This document shows positions 44,835 to 55,368 of a stretch of 64,000 bases of DNA, in pieces. Numbering within the stretch: position 1 is the first letter of the stretch; each line of letters begins with the position of its first letter. Source of the stretch: Macrophomina tecta (lineage: Eukaryota; Ascomycota; Dothideomycetes; Botryosphaeriales; Botryosphaeriaceae); NCBI GenBank assembly GCA_024180945.1, contig JAKSGN010000021.1:124001-188000 (forward strand), read 5' to 3'. The position numbers and the translations under genes are program-made. A model generated the notes under the pieces. That model saw only the letters and a program-made list of their open reading frames with translations, was not told the DNA's origin and made no database searches.

Positions 44835-46154
44835 ATGGCCGAGAGCGATCCCCTCCTCAACCTGCGCAATGCAATCGCCGCCAACAAGCTCCCTATACCC
44901 ACTACAACCGCCGACGCCTCTCATACCCAAGACGTCGAGCAGAACCTCGCAAAGGCGACATACCTCCAGTTCAACCACGACGACGGACAGCGCCGCGCCA
45001 TCCCCTTGAACACGCCCACGCGATTCCTCTCGGGCGGCCAGCCCATCGATCTGCGCAGTGTCTACTTCACCTGGCTGAAGAAAGACGCTCCCGTGCCCGA
45101 GTACATCAACTCCGTACAACGCCTAAACGATGATCTGGCAGCCCCGGGCGGCGCAGGCGGGACCGTGAAGAACCTGGTCTTTGCTGAAAAGCTTGATCTA
45201 AACACCTGGCTCGAGGGCGGCTCCGATGAAAGTGAGAACATCAAGCCGCTACCCTCTGAGGCTTCGGCCGCGACAAGCTCCGCGAATATTGCTGCTGGTA
45301 CGGCCGGGGGCATTTCTACCGTCCCCAGCGGCGCGCCCAAGCCTGGCAAAACCCAGCCGGATGCGCGTCTTCTGGAGATCTACAATGGCGAAAGGCACAT
45401 GGGTAACAGAAACAGCGTGTTGCGCGGCATCAAGCCAACCGTAAGTCCTGGCGTGAGTCGCGCACACACCGCCTGGCTGATTCTTCATTAGGACTTCTCC
45501 CATGTGCGCAAGCACGCCGCCGCCCTCCTCGGCCATGGCAAGCGCTCAGGCGCATCCGCACCAAACCCGCTGAATAACGTCTCCAACCCCGCCCTCGTAT
45601 CGAACCTCAAGAAGCCCAGTCGCCGCCCCGAGCCCATCATTCTTCTGTCGCCTTCGGCCTCGTCGCTGCTGCGCATGTCGAACGTCAAGTCTTTCCTCGA
45701 TGGCGGTATCTACACGCCCGCAGACTCTGCGGGTGCCGGACCCAACCTACTGCATCTCACGCGCACCCTGCCCAGCATCGATCCGTCCCGCCCGATCCGC
45801 TTCGTCCTCGTCGACAGCCCCGACCAATTCAAGCCCGACTACTGGCAGCGCGTCGTTGCCGTCTTCACGACCGGTCAGGCCTGGCAGTTCAAGTCGTACA
45901 AGTGGACGCAGCCGGCAGAGCTCTTCAGTCACGCGTTGGGTGTCTACGTCGGCTGGCGGGGGGAGACTGTCCCTGAGACCGTACGGGGCTGGGGTCGCAG
46001 CGTTATGACGGCCCAGGTGGACAATTGGACGCCTCACCAGGGCGCAGCGGGCCGTTGGAGGGACCGTGAAGAGGTGGAGAAGATTTGGAATGCCATTGAG
46101 CTGAGCATGCGGAGCAAGGGCTGGACCAAGGATGGGCTGCCGGCCGGCAGATAA
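44835..46154 (+). CDS. cdc73: Paf1 complex subunit Cdc73 (parafibromin homologue)
   Basis: Two exons, 44835-45440 and 45492-46154, encode 422 residues. The N-terminus (MAESDPLLNLRNAIAANKLP) and the middle of the protein match the Cdc73 family. The C-terminal Ras-like domain begins at PIILLSPSASSLLRMSNVKS (about residue 245). It carries IRFVLVDSPDQFKPDYWQRV, VFTTGQAWQFKSYKW and LGVYVGWRGETVP. Cdc73 is part of the PAF1 complex, which travels with RNA polymerase II and promotes histone H2B ubiquitination and H3K4/K36 methylation. The C-domain binds phosphorylated polymerase. Length is close to the family norm. Confidence 0.95.
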
Positions 46155-47315
46155 GCCGCAGGTGGCTTGATACGGGGTGGGTTAATAGGCTTGGAAAGAG
46201 AGGCACAGCGACGGCGTACTGGCGTTGGTTAGGGAAGGATGTTTGTGCGCCATATACCGCTTTCACCAAAAAGACTGAGGGATGGGTAAAAGGTCAAAAG
46301 CTGCTTTGAATGGTTCTAGGTGCTCCAAATTTTGTCTTTACCGTCTTTTGTCGGACGAGCGGATGATCCGACCAGGTGTGCTCCATGACCACGTTATTCG
46401 GCGCGATCCATTCATGATTACAGCCTTTGCCACAACTTTTCTACCGGCACCGACGTTGTCCTGTCGACTAGTTGGGAGCAGACGCTGCCCGAGCAAACCA
46501 GAATGCGGTAAGAGTTGTCGCGCGCATCATATTTTACCACGCAGCTCTTGTCAATATCGCCACTCAGTGAACCACCCAGCAGTTTTTGCCGGTGTCTCAT
46601 CTCACGCAGTTTATACTCTGTGGGCATAGAATATTGCATTGGACAGCGTAAGTAAATATACGGCTTTAACCCACTTTGCGCCTGGCGAATGGATTTTCGT
46701 GCACTTAAAGCCATATTAAGCAAGGGAGAGTGCAGACGGCACAAAGCATACGAGAGCCGACTGCATTCGTCTGTCAACAGCCTGACCGTCTTTGTGATGA
46801 GTGCTGACAGAGATGGTTTAGTTCTGTTACCGCACTTGACGGAGACCTTCGGATTTGAGGAATTCCCCATTATTACTGTTCTGCATGCGGATTGGAAGTG
46901 GTTCGGTCGGCTCTAAGACATTGCCGCCGTTGTCCAACCCGGGTTCGATTGGGTAGTGTGGTCAAATCATGGCTCCTTGCCGGGTTTGGAGTGGTCGGAA
47001 GCGCGATGAGGAACCGTAACTGCACGCCTCCCGTCAACACCCAGCCTAAGGTATAATGTTGGAAGTGCGGAGCAGGTGTGTTGAACCCATGGGTCCGACG
47101 TCACATGTAGCCGCCTATGGGCTTGACGCAGGGCCCTAGGGCCCAACCTTCTGTCTTTTAACACACCTGGCCCATCTTCACGAGAACACGCTGCTATGGC
47201 GCCGCTGCTATAAAGATGATACTTCCATACTACTGATAACAGGTATCACAGTCGCTCGCTTAGTAGACTGCCACGTTCCTGGCGTGTTCCCGGGTTCACT
47301 TATTCGAATTACACG
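46155..47315. other. intergenic region after CDC73
   Basis: 1.16 kb with no supportable gene. A 150-codon minus-strand frame (46418-46870) shows no family motif and is within the length expected by chance. Confidence 0.55.
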
Positions 47316-49790
47316 ATGATGTGGGAACCACATTCCTCGATGCCTGGCACATTCCCGACTGAGCCGCCCAGCCAACCACACTCCAGCCACAAATGCGACC
47401 TTTTTCTTCCGCTCGATGAGCGCGTCATCTCCTCTGGTCCCTGTCGCAGCAGAAGTGTCCGTCGCTGGATACGGCCGAGATTCCTACGTTGGTGGAGCTC
47501 CAGGCGTCGCGCGAATCATCCATGCAACAGCCCAGAAGACTACAACGGATATTCGTCCTCAGGCTCAGAGCTCGCAGTTTATGAGCATCCTACTTGCGGT
47601 AAAATTGGTTTAAGCATTCGGGACACAGACGACTTCATCACTGTCAAGAATCCAAACCCGCATACGGGTGAAATGAGCCCTGATTCCGAGCGTAGCGCAT
47701 CTCCCATTACTATTCCTCTACCTTCTAGTCCTGCAGAAGCCTTGGAACTCTCAAACCATGGCCAGAGGCCGAAAGAGCGCTCCCGCTGGCGAAACTTCGC
47801 AAAAGCCGCATTTACTACCACATCATTCAACGATCATCCACCAACACCTCCAGAACACGTCAGCGTTCCACCTCCCGTCCCACCAAAAGTCTCTCTAGAA
47901 GAAGAAGAAGAGCCCCCAGACGCCCTCGACAGCTCAACTCAACCCCTGCAATCACAGCTCCCGCCCACCCACTACGCAGCCTTTGACCCGGACCACCTAC
48001 GTCTCCCCGGCGCCCTGTTGATCACGCCTCCCCCAAAGACAGTCACCAGCGTCGGCACCGATGCCATCACAACTTGGGTCGAGAGCGAGAGCCGCCGCGT
48101 TTTCGAGCTGCCCGCGGGCCCCCTCACACCCGGCGACGGGCCTCCCATCCGCGCTCCAGTCCCACAACACCCAGACACCCACACCAGCCCACGCATAATC
48201 CGGCCGCAGCCCAGGAGCCATGGCGAAGTGCCGATGCCGGCCGTACGCGTGCGGGCGAGGTCGTTCGGGTCCTGCGAGTCCCGCGACAACTTCTGCGTGC
48301 TGGGAGCTAGACAGCGCCAGCACCAGCATCAGCAACAAGAACAACCGCGCACGCACATCCACGGCCCGCGTCCACAGGCAGAAGCAAACCCGTTCGGCGC
48401 AGGGCCTACCGCTACCACCACCGCCACTACCAACCATCTTCCCCATTACCCGCGCCGCATCACTTTTATCCCCCGCAAACCGATCGCGCGTGCCTACGGC
48501 CCGACCTCTGCCGCCACCGCCACGACGCCTGTATACCACGCCCCAGACGACATCGCCCAACCACCTCCACTACCTCTTCCAAATAACGCTTACTCCCCCC
48601 TCCCCACTCCGCTAAATCCGCCGACCCCGCCGCCGCACAAGTACGTCGCCGGCCGGCCGGCTGTATATCCTGGCGAGTGGCGGCGCGCAGAGGATAGGGT
48701 GAGGGAGGAGCGTGATCATGCGGCGACAAACTGCTGCCGCGCGACGCAGACGAGGGCGACGGCGATGGACGGGGGCAGGTTTAGGGCGCAGAGGTTTGTT
48801 GCGTCAGAGGAGAGGTTGGGGGGCAGGGGCGTGCAGAGGATCGTTCTGAGGACGGGGGTGAGGAGGGAGAGGGAGAGGGAGCATGATCACCAAGAGCAGA
48901 GGCCGGAGCAGGTGAAGGAACCAGAACGGGCGCATGGGCCGAAAAGAGAAGCAGGCAGGCCAGAGAAGATCCAGCCGGGACAGGTGCTGCCAACGCCGCC
49001 GCCGTCTTCGTCTTCGTCGGCCATGCCGCCGCTTAGGAAGGGCAGGCTACAACAGCCGCCGCCGCCGCCGCCGCCGCCACCACCACCACCACCACCACCA
49101 CCACCACCAGCTGCGTCTACGGCGGAGAAGAAAGTGGTGGAAAAAAAGGCGGTAGAGAAGAAGGTGACGGACAAAGCCAAGACCACGACTACACGTTCGA
49201 AGCTCACGAAGGCCCCTCCTACTGCCACTTCTCCAATAACGAAGGTCAAGAGCGCAGCTGCCGGAAGTGAAGATCGGAAGAAAAACGTCAAGGCTTCGTC
49301 GAAGCAAGCGGCTAGCCATCCTACCCCCGAGACCACTGCTGCCACTGCTACAACCACTGCAGTCTCCGCGGCGAGGGCGCCCACAACCGCGTCTGCTACC
49401 ACACCAAAAACTACTGCGATACCCAGAACGACGACGGTATCACTCTCGGCGCTGGCTGCCCGTCGCGCGGAATGGGCTGCTATTGCTGCTGCTAACGCGA
49501 AAGCGCGTGCTACGGCTTCGACCAACACGGTTGCGGCTGCGGATCCGCCTGTTGATAAGGAGGTAGGTAAGGAGGACCAGCAGCAGCAGCCATTGATCCG
49601 TATCAGCGTTTCGAAGCGAGCGCTACTGCGAGTAGTGCAGTGTGTGGGCGTCGTATGGGCAGTGGTGGCGGGCTGGTATCTATTGAACGCAGTGGGCAGG
49701 GCCTTGGTCGTGGTGCTGTGGCCGATCATGTGGGTCTTTAAGGCTGTAGGGATGCTGGGTGGACTGGTAAGAGGAGGCGGGTGGGCATGA
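47316..49790 (+). CDS. proline-rich protein with C-terminal membrane segment, unknown
   Basis: Single exon, 824 residues, no signal peptide. Most of it is Pro/Arg/Thr/Ala-rich and looks disordered. A run of 18 prolines sits near residue 590 and is followed by EKKVVEKKAVEKKVTDKAK and a long Thr/Ala/Lys stretch. A near-start segment (VRRWIRPRFLRWWSSRRR) is strongly basic. The last 50 residues contain hydrophobic helices (VVQCVGVVWAVVAGWYLLNA and ALVVVLWPIMWVFKAVGM), so the protein is probably anchored by its tail with the bulk in the cytosol. I recognise no family. The ordered tail and a 2.5-kb frame argue that the gene is real, but intron positions could be missed because the GC-rich DNA stays open. 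Confidence 0.65.
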   Translation: MMWEPHSSMPGTFPTEPPSQPHSSHKCDLFLPLDERVISSGPCRSRSVRRWIRPRFLRWWSSRRRANHPCNSPEDYNGYSSSGSELAVYEHPTCGKIGLSIRDTDDFITVKNPNPHTGEMSPDSERSASPITIPLPSSPAEALELSNHGQRPKERSRWRNFAKAAFTTTSFNDHPPTPPEHVSVPPPVPPKVSLEEEEEPPDALDSSTQPLQSQLPPTHYAAFDPDHLRLPGALLITPPPKTVTSVGTDAITTWVESESRRVFELPAGPLTPGDGPPIRAPVPQHPDTHTSPRIIRPQPRSHGEVPMPAVRVRARSFGSCESRDNFCVLGARQRQHQHQQQEQPRTHIHGPRPQAEANPFGAGPTATTTATTNHLPHYPRRITFIPRKPIARAYGPTSAATATTPVYHAPDDIAQPPPLPLPNNAYSPLPTPLNPPTPPPHKYVAGRPAVYPGEWRRAEDRVREERDHAATNCCRATQTRATAMDGGRFRAQRFVASEERLGGRGVQRIVLRTGVRREREREHDHQEQRPEQVKEPERAHGPKREAGRPEKIQPGQVLPTPPPSSSSSAMPPLRKGRLQQPPPPPPPPPPPPPPPPPPAASTAEKKVVEKKAVEKKVTDKAKTTTTRSKLTKAPPTATSPITKVKSAAAGSEDRKKNVKASSKQAASHPTPETTAATATTTAVSAARAPTTASATTPKTTAIPRTTTVSLSALAARRAEWAAIAAANAKARATASTNTVAAADPPVDKEVGKEDQQQQPLIRISVSKRALLRVVQCVGVVWAVVAGWYLLNAVGRALVVVLWPIMWVFKAVGMLGGLVRGGGWA
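49055..49109. repeat. (CCG)n(CCA)n trinucleotide tract
   Basis: Seven CCG and then eleven CCA codons encode an uninterrupted run of 18 prolines in the protein at 47316-49790. The switch of repeat unit within one amino-acid run suggests two separate slippage expansions. Confidence 0.9.
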
Positions 49791-50137
49791 TGGAATGTTT
49801 CAACAACGTCAAGGGATCACGGGGACGCAAATAAGCTATGCAACTTGATGTAAAAAAATAAAGAGAAAAAAAATTCACCGTCGCCTGGCCCGGGTGCCGC
49901 ATTTGAGGCTGGGACATCCAGCCCGTGACACGTATGCCCGAGGCGGGGCGGCTGCTTCCGCTGCTGAGAGGTATCCTCTTCGTCGGCCCATGGAACAGAT
50001 TATTTGAGTTAATATAGGCATACACCATGGCGTCTGAACCTGCCTCCCGACATCTGACAAATCCCGACCCAAACACCCTTCGCATCAAACACTTTTGGGC
50101 AGAACCGTTCTACGACGCACCACAGCCACGCTTGTGC
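49791..50137. other. intergenic, convergent 3' ends
   Basis: 347 bp between stop codons of the proline-rich and arrestin-like genes. No gene seen. Confidence 0.55.
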
Positions 50138-51664
50138 TCATCCCGCATCACTAAATTCCATCATATCCTCCTCGGCAAGGCCCACATCGCCGCTGTACAG
50201 CGCATCAAACACGTGCTCCCCGTACAGCGGCAACGACACGGTCGACGACCCGCACGAGCAAGCGCCGCGGCCGTCGTCGCTCTGCCTCCCGCCGCCTTCG
50301 CGCGCACCCACTCCCTCGACACCCGCGCCAGGCGCGCGAAAGGGCGCGAACAGCTTCGGGAACAGATGCACCACCTTCTGCCCAGCCCGGATCAGTATTA
50401 CTTTCTTTCTTTCTTTCTTTCTTTCTTTCCCCCGCACCCCACCCGCGGATGCGAGAAGGAAAAAAAAAAAAAAAAAGAAAACGGAGACATGGGAACTCAC
50501 CTCGCACACGCCGCCGGCCTCGCTGTCTTCGGCTCCGGGCCCGACCTCGGCCGCGACGCGCACCCGGTACCGCACCTTGACTGCTTCTTCGTCGACGCTC
50601 TGCGCGAGGCCGTACGGCGGCAGGGGCAGCGGCAGCGCCGCTTCGAAGCTCGTTGTCGCGTCGCCGTCGGCCTGCGGCTGCGGCGGGCCGTGCTGCTGCA
50701 GGAGCGCGTCGACGTCGCAGCGTCGCAGCGTCGTGCTGGCGATGTGGCGCTCGTGCTTGGTGGTGCGGTAGGGGAGGGAGGCTTTGGTGACGACGAGCTG
50801 GATTGTCTGGATGAGGGTGCACGTTATGGCGGTTATTCGGGGTGGTCTGGACGGGGCGGCCGTCACTGCGAAGGCGATGGGCAGGGCGCCGGCGGTGAGG
50901 GGGAGGTGCGGTTGCGGGAGCGAGACGAGCAGGCTGAGCGAGGGGAAGGTGAGGTCGCGGATCTGATTTGGAAGGAAAGAAACCAGATGAATGGCGTCAG
51001 CTGTCTTGCTACGGGCTCTGGGTGGAATGCTCGGTTACCTCGGGGGCGAAGTACAGGTCGTCGACCCAGTATGAGGGCGATTTGATGAGACGCAGGTTTT
51101 CAGTTGTGGTTATCGCTTTGGAGAACATGCCCGTCGCCACTTCGGCTGTCAGGGTGTAGCAAATATAGGTGTCGGCCGGCAGCCAGTTGACGGACTCGGG
51201 CAGCTCGCCGCTGAGGGTGAACGCAAAGGGCCATGTGTACAGCCCCGGTTCGGCTCTGCTGGCTTGGGCGGCATTTTTGACGTATACATGGAGTTTTTGC
51301 TCCTGTAGGAGGATGGTTTCTTTCTGATGGACGTACTGTGGCTGGAGGGTGTCTGTCAACCAGCTGTAGAGTGTCAGTTGAGATTTGTAGGAGGGGTGTG
51401 GTTGGAACACGTGAGACTGACCTGACTTTGCGGACTCCCTGTAATATCACCTTGACGGACTTGATCGTGGTGGGGCTTTGTGTGTAGAAGGTGACGTCGC
51501 CTTGGAGGACCTGCTTCTGCCCATCCCGGTGAATTCGCCTGAAGACAACTTCCTTGCTATCCAGCCTGCGGTAGTGCACGCGTTAATCACACAGCAACAG
51601 TTCGTGGAATTGGCAGAGGTGCGTACCTGATCCTGAGGCTCTTGTCTGGATTGTATGGCACCAT
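50138..51664 (-). CDS. arrestin-like (alpha-arrestin) protein
   Basis: Five exons, 51664-51627, 51565-51422, 51363-51039, 50962-50501 and 50377-50138, encode 402 residues. It starts MVPYNPDKSLRIRLDSKEVV. Arrestin-N features follow: GDVTFYTQSPTTIKSVKVIL (a beta-sandwich with a polybasic loop) and YTWPFAFTLSGELPESVNW, then a C-terminal arrestin-like sandwich (KVRYRVRVAAEVGPG). Such proteins commonly act as adaptors for ubiquitin ligases or in ambient-pH signalling. I see no PPxY motif, so the ligase-adaptor role is not shown. Intron 4 (50378-50500, 123 nt) is a multiple of three without stops and carries a CTTT repeat and poly-A. The protein ends EEDMMEFSDAG. Confidence 0.78.
50400..50476. repeat. 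(CTTT)n and poly-A tracts in the arrestin-gene intron
   Basis: About six CTTT units (50402-50428) and an A16 run (50461-50476) lie in intron 4. On the coding strand these read as A/G-rich and poly-T. Confidence 0.85.
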
Positions 51665-52816
51665 GTTAGTTGGCGATGGAGAAGAAGATATGCATAAAAT
51701 TGGACTACGGAATGAATGAAGACAGCGAAGTGACGATGGAGATGGATGCGCACAGCGTGAGATGGGCCACAGCCTTTTGTAGCCATGTTTCTCTTCCTGC
51801 ACATGTCCCCTTCAAAGAAAGGCCAGACACGTGATTCTCTCGCGTTTGCGTCAAAGAGCTGTAAAAAAAGTCATGGCTCCAGAGCGTGACCTGCGTCTTC
51901 GCCATTGACTGGAACAGAAGCGCAAGCGCGAGGTATTGCCTAAGGCGGAAACGCACCCGACGCAGCTAGCGCGGCCCGCTCTCTCCCGCACCCGTCAGCG
52001 CAGACTTCTGCCGAAGTCGGAAATAATTTCAACCCGCTTGAACCTATCAGAGGGACGGTGGTGGATCAGTCATCGGCTCGTGCAGATGCAGAGCGTTTGC
52101 GTGGCCGCCGTACGCTGCGGTGTCGCAGACGGGCCAGACGGGCACCACTCGGCCCGGAGAGCGACTCACTGCAAGGCCGGGTTCTCAGTAGACGTACCAT
52201 GGCCGACAGAAGGGCGGTTGGAAAAATGCGGCGCGGTCGAGGCAATGCACGCGGGCCATGTCCAGCCGGGCTCTGCCGGTCAGTGCACCGGCAATCCGAT
52301 TGCCTCTTTGGGGAAAGCCAAGATGGGGAAAAGCCCAGAGCAGAACACGGCCACAAACTCGGCGTGAGGAGGCAAGAGCTCATGCTGTGCCAAGAAATCG
52401 CATGTACATACCATTCAGGCCCGGAGTTGGTCGCACCGGGCAAGCTTCGATCTTGGTAAACAACGCTGCTCCAGGCGGCAAATCGCGTCCCTTTGTCACA
52501 AGACCTCCGGTCGCAATTGCGCAGCAGCTCTTCTCGTAAAATGCCTCTCACACACCGGTCATACTGGCACAGGCAATCTGGAGAGCAGCGCCTAGCCCTG
52601 CAGGGAGAGCGGTGCCGCGCTCAGCTTCCGCGGGTCAGCCTCCGTCACGGATTCATCAGGTTGACGGCCGAGCAGATGTCGTAAGAAATAAGCACGGTTG
52701 TCTAGTCTAACGCACCGCTGCAACATTGGTATCTCACCCAACCGCCCGTCTCGCGCACACACACACAAAAACCAGCATCCAGCCGGCCACGTCTTCCTCC
52801 AGACCCGCCTCCCGTC
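51665..52816. other. intergenic region upstream of the arrestin gene
   Basis: 1.15 kb between the arrestin start and the stop of the next minus-strand gene. Open frames at 51936-52367 and 52066-52551 overlap on opposite strands without motifs. No gene supported. Confidence 0.55.
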
Positions 52817-53447
52817 TCACAATCTGGCGGCCTCCCACTCCCTCCCGGCAACCCGCAATCCCTCCTCGCCGTCGACCAGCACGCACCACCCCTCGCCATG
52901 CCCGCCGCTCCTGCCCCAGAAGCCGTCCGCGATGACCGCGCCCGGGAACGCGTGCTGCGCGTACTCCAGCACCTCTTTGTCGAAGGTGCCCGGCTGCAGC
53001 CAGACGGCGCGGATGCCGGCATCCTTGGCCTCGCGCAGCAGCTGCAGGGTGACGGGCGGCGGGGTGATGACGGAGAGCGCCGTCTCGGTCGGGGAGGGCA
53101 GGGCGGAGGGCTTGGGCGCGGCGGGGTAGGCGCGGTTGAGGGCGGTGATGGTCGGCGAGCGCGGGTTGAGGGGCGTGACGGGGAGCGAGTGCGCGAGGTA
53201 CCACACGAATACTGGCGGCAGGCGAGGTCAGCTGATGCGCCGTCGCGGGGAGCAAGAGGGGGGATGATGGTGTTGAGCTGGGCTGGGAGGGGGGGAGCAA
53301 GGCTCGGGGAGGGGAGCAAGCAAGCAAACAAACAAACAAACAGACAGACACACGCGCACCTTTGTGGCCGAATTTGGCGCGATCGGAGCTCGCGCCTGCG
53401 ACGGCGAAGCGCGGCGAGGTGAAGAAGGTTTTGAGTGCTGCGTCCAT
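52817..53447 (-). CDS. CoA-binding-domain (YccU-like Rossmann) protein
   Basis: Two exons, 53447-53360 and 53211-52817, encode 160 residues. The Rossmann start FAVAGASSDRAKFGHK is split by a 148-nt intron and continues VFVWYLAHSLPVTPLNPRSP. SVITPPPVTLQLLREAKDAG and AVWLQPGTFDKEVLEYAQ complete the CoA_binding_2 pattern. The family is small and widespread, and its physiological role is poorly defined. The frame stays open upstream to an ATG at 53570. That start would add 41 residues rich in Arg, Ser and Leu, with no acidic residue, resembling a mitochondrial presequence. I chose the internal start because it gives the usual family N-terminus (MDAALKTFFTSPRFAVAGAS). Confidence 0.85.
53317..53350. 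repeat. CAAG/CAAA/CAGA tetranucleotide tract in intron
   Basis: Successive AAGC, AAAC and AGAC units lie in the intron of the CoA-binding gene. Confidence 0.8.
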
Positions 53448-54202
53448 GGCGTAGGTGAGGTTGGGCAGGTGGCGCAGCGAGGCGGAAAGCGGGCGCACGG
53501 AGCGGTTGAGTGGGCGGGATGACGTCGCTCCGGGCGGCAGGGCGACGGGGCACAGCGCGGCGGCTTTCATGCTCCTCGTTCACCGTCGCCTGCAAACGCC
53601 ACCGCAAACACCATCCGACCCCAGATGCATCGGTATTAGAGATAATTCTGTTCCCGCTGGTCGCCTGCCCGTCTTTGTTTCTCCCCGAGTGGACGGGGTC
53701 GGTCGCGTCCGCCGGTAGAGTCATCTGGGCCCTCCGGTGACGCCTGGCCGGACGATGCCGCTCAGCCCGGTCTCCCCCGGACACAGCTCTGGTGTTTGGG
53801 CGGCTGCCCATGAGTCCGCGAGCGGCTCTCCCTCCCCGCGGCTGCATCCGCGGGAGCGCACATATCCACGACCCATCGCCTGCAACGGCGGCCTATCAGA
53901 CGGCTGCCTTTTCGACCTGACTACGGTCCGCCCTGCATTCACTGCTGCTTTACCAGCCCGTCCGCACTACTCGGCCTAGGGCTGGCTGCCAATGCCGGTC
54001 CTTCTGCCTCTTCCCCTGCCAGGGTCCGCTTCGCCTGCGCTCTCAACCACAGGGCTGCTAGTCGTACGAACTACTCTGCGCGGTCGAGAACCGGTTCCCC
54101 TTTGTGCGTGCTAACGCACGCATTGCTCGTTCATATACCTCTCCCCCAAGGCGCAGGCAGGATGAAGGGCCTGAATGGACTTCCCAAAGCGCGTCGACCA
54201 CC
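53448..54202. other. divergent upstream region
   Basis: 755 bp between the CoA-binding gene and the membrane-protein gene. If the upstream start of the CoA-binding gene is used, coding extends to 53570. No other gene seen. Confidence 0.5.
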
Positions 54203-55368
54203 ATGCCAGCCGCCGTCCGTGGGCACCCTCCAACCCTCGCGATTTCGACCTTTACCCAGACCGATGCCATGTCATCAATCTTCTCACCGCCGGCGTCGTG
54301 CCAGTCGCACTGGACATACGAGCCTGCCGAGCTCAACCACTTCCCCGAAGGCCTTCTCATACAAAACGCCTTGCATCGTGCATCTGACCCCGATTGCTTC
54401 CCGCCTAACTTTTCCGGCCACGGCACCGCCTACACGCAACAGGTCTACAGCCCTGGTGCGTGCCCCATAGGTTATACTATTGCCACCTTGGGCCGCTTGC
54501 ATTCCATCACCAGTTTTGCCATATGTTGCCAGGTGTAGGCCTTGACGTTGATCATCCCGCACATGGCCTTACTGACGTCCATAGTGGTTTCGCTCTCCAG
54601 CATTACTCCGATCCTGCCATCAAGCCAGCAGGAAACTCGGGTGCCAGCCCTCCATTGCTCACTGCTTGTTCTTCGACTTTACGTCCAACAGTAGCCGCCG
54701 CCGTCCCCGCTTTCACCGGCGATCGCGATCTGACAGCCACTCTCGTCACTGGGAACATAATGATGTGGGCACAGCCTGTCAACGTCATGTGGCAGTCCTC
54801 CGATCTGGTCTTGTTCCCGAAATTCCCAGACTATGCCGACCCTGACGCGGATGCAACCGCGCCCCCAACCGCTCCCGCGCCCGGTGCTACATCGAGACTC
54901 GCCGCCTCCACGGCGACGTCGTTGTCTGTGCTCAGCTTCTCCGGATCACCTCGATCGACGCCACCACAGTCGAACTCCGGCCTGAGCCCGACCAAATTCC
55001 TCTGCATTGGCATCGGCCTCGGCATCAGTGCAGGCATTCTCCCATCCATCATTCTTGGCCTCATCATCTGGAGACGACGCGTCCGCACACGCCGAAAGCC
55101 GGGGTACGGCCGGTCAAAGCGGCCTGCCAAAATGCGCGTGCCGGAGCTGGACGGAGACCGTCTTCGCTACGAAATGGACGGCGTGCGCGCCCGGTGCGAA
55201 CTCGAGGTTTGCGAGCAGGCCCAGGAGCTGGCACACGGGCCAAAGGGCAGCAGCGCTGCATCTCCGGTCGAGCTTGATGGATCAGAACAGATTCCCCAAA
55301 TACATCTGCGGCGGCAGTCTTCAGATCTTGCGGAGCTGATCAATGCGCGGATGGTTCTGCTGCTGTAG
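54203..55368 (+). CDS. single-pass membrane protein of a fungal-specific family, unknown function
   Basis: Model: exons 54203-54532 and 54601-55368, 365 residues. The ectodomain has FSPPASCQSHWTYEPAELNH, DCFPPNFSGHG, YSPGACPIGYT and MMWAQPVNVMWQSSDLVLF. This pattern recurs in Pezizomycotina proteins with an N-terminal Cys-rich ectodomain, one helix and a cytosolic tail. The helix lies at about 243-267 (FLCIGIGLGISAGILPSII), followed by a basic stop-transfer (WRRRVRTRRK) and a 90-residue tail. No signal peptide is visible, so an N-out, single-helix topology is inferred. The start is uncertain; in-frame ATGs exist at 54104, 54203 and 54269. The intron uses GTGTAG...CAG, chosen because only this pair keeps both frames. 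Function unknown. Confidence 0.6.

Noticed and set aside
46418..46870. 150-codon minus-strand frame after CDC73
   Set aside because: No recognisable domain; frames of this length are expected a few times by chance in 64 kb.
46935..46960. tRNA B-box-like string GGGTTCGATTGG
   Set aside because: I could not find a matching A box or fold an acceptor stem around it.
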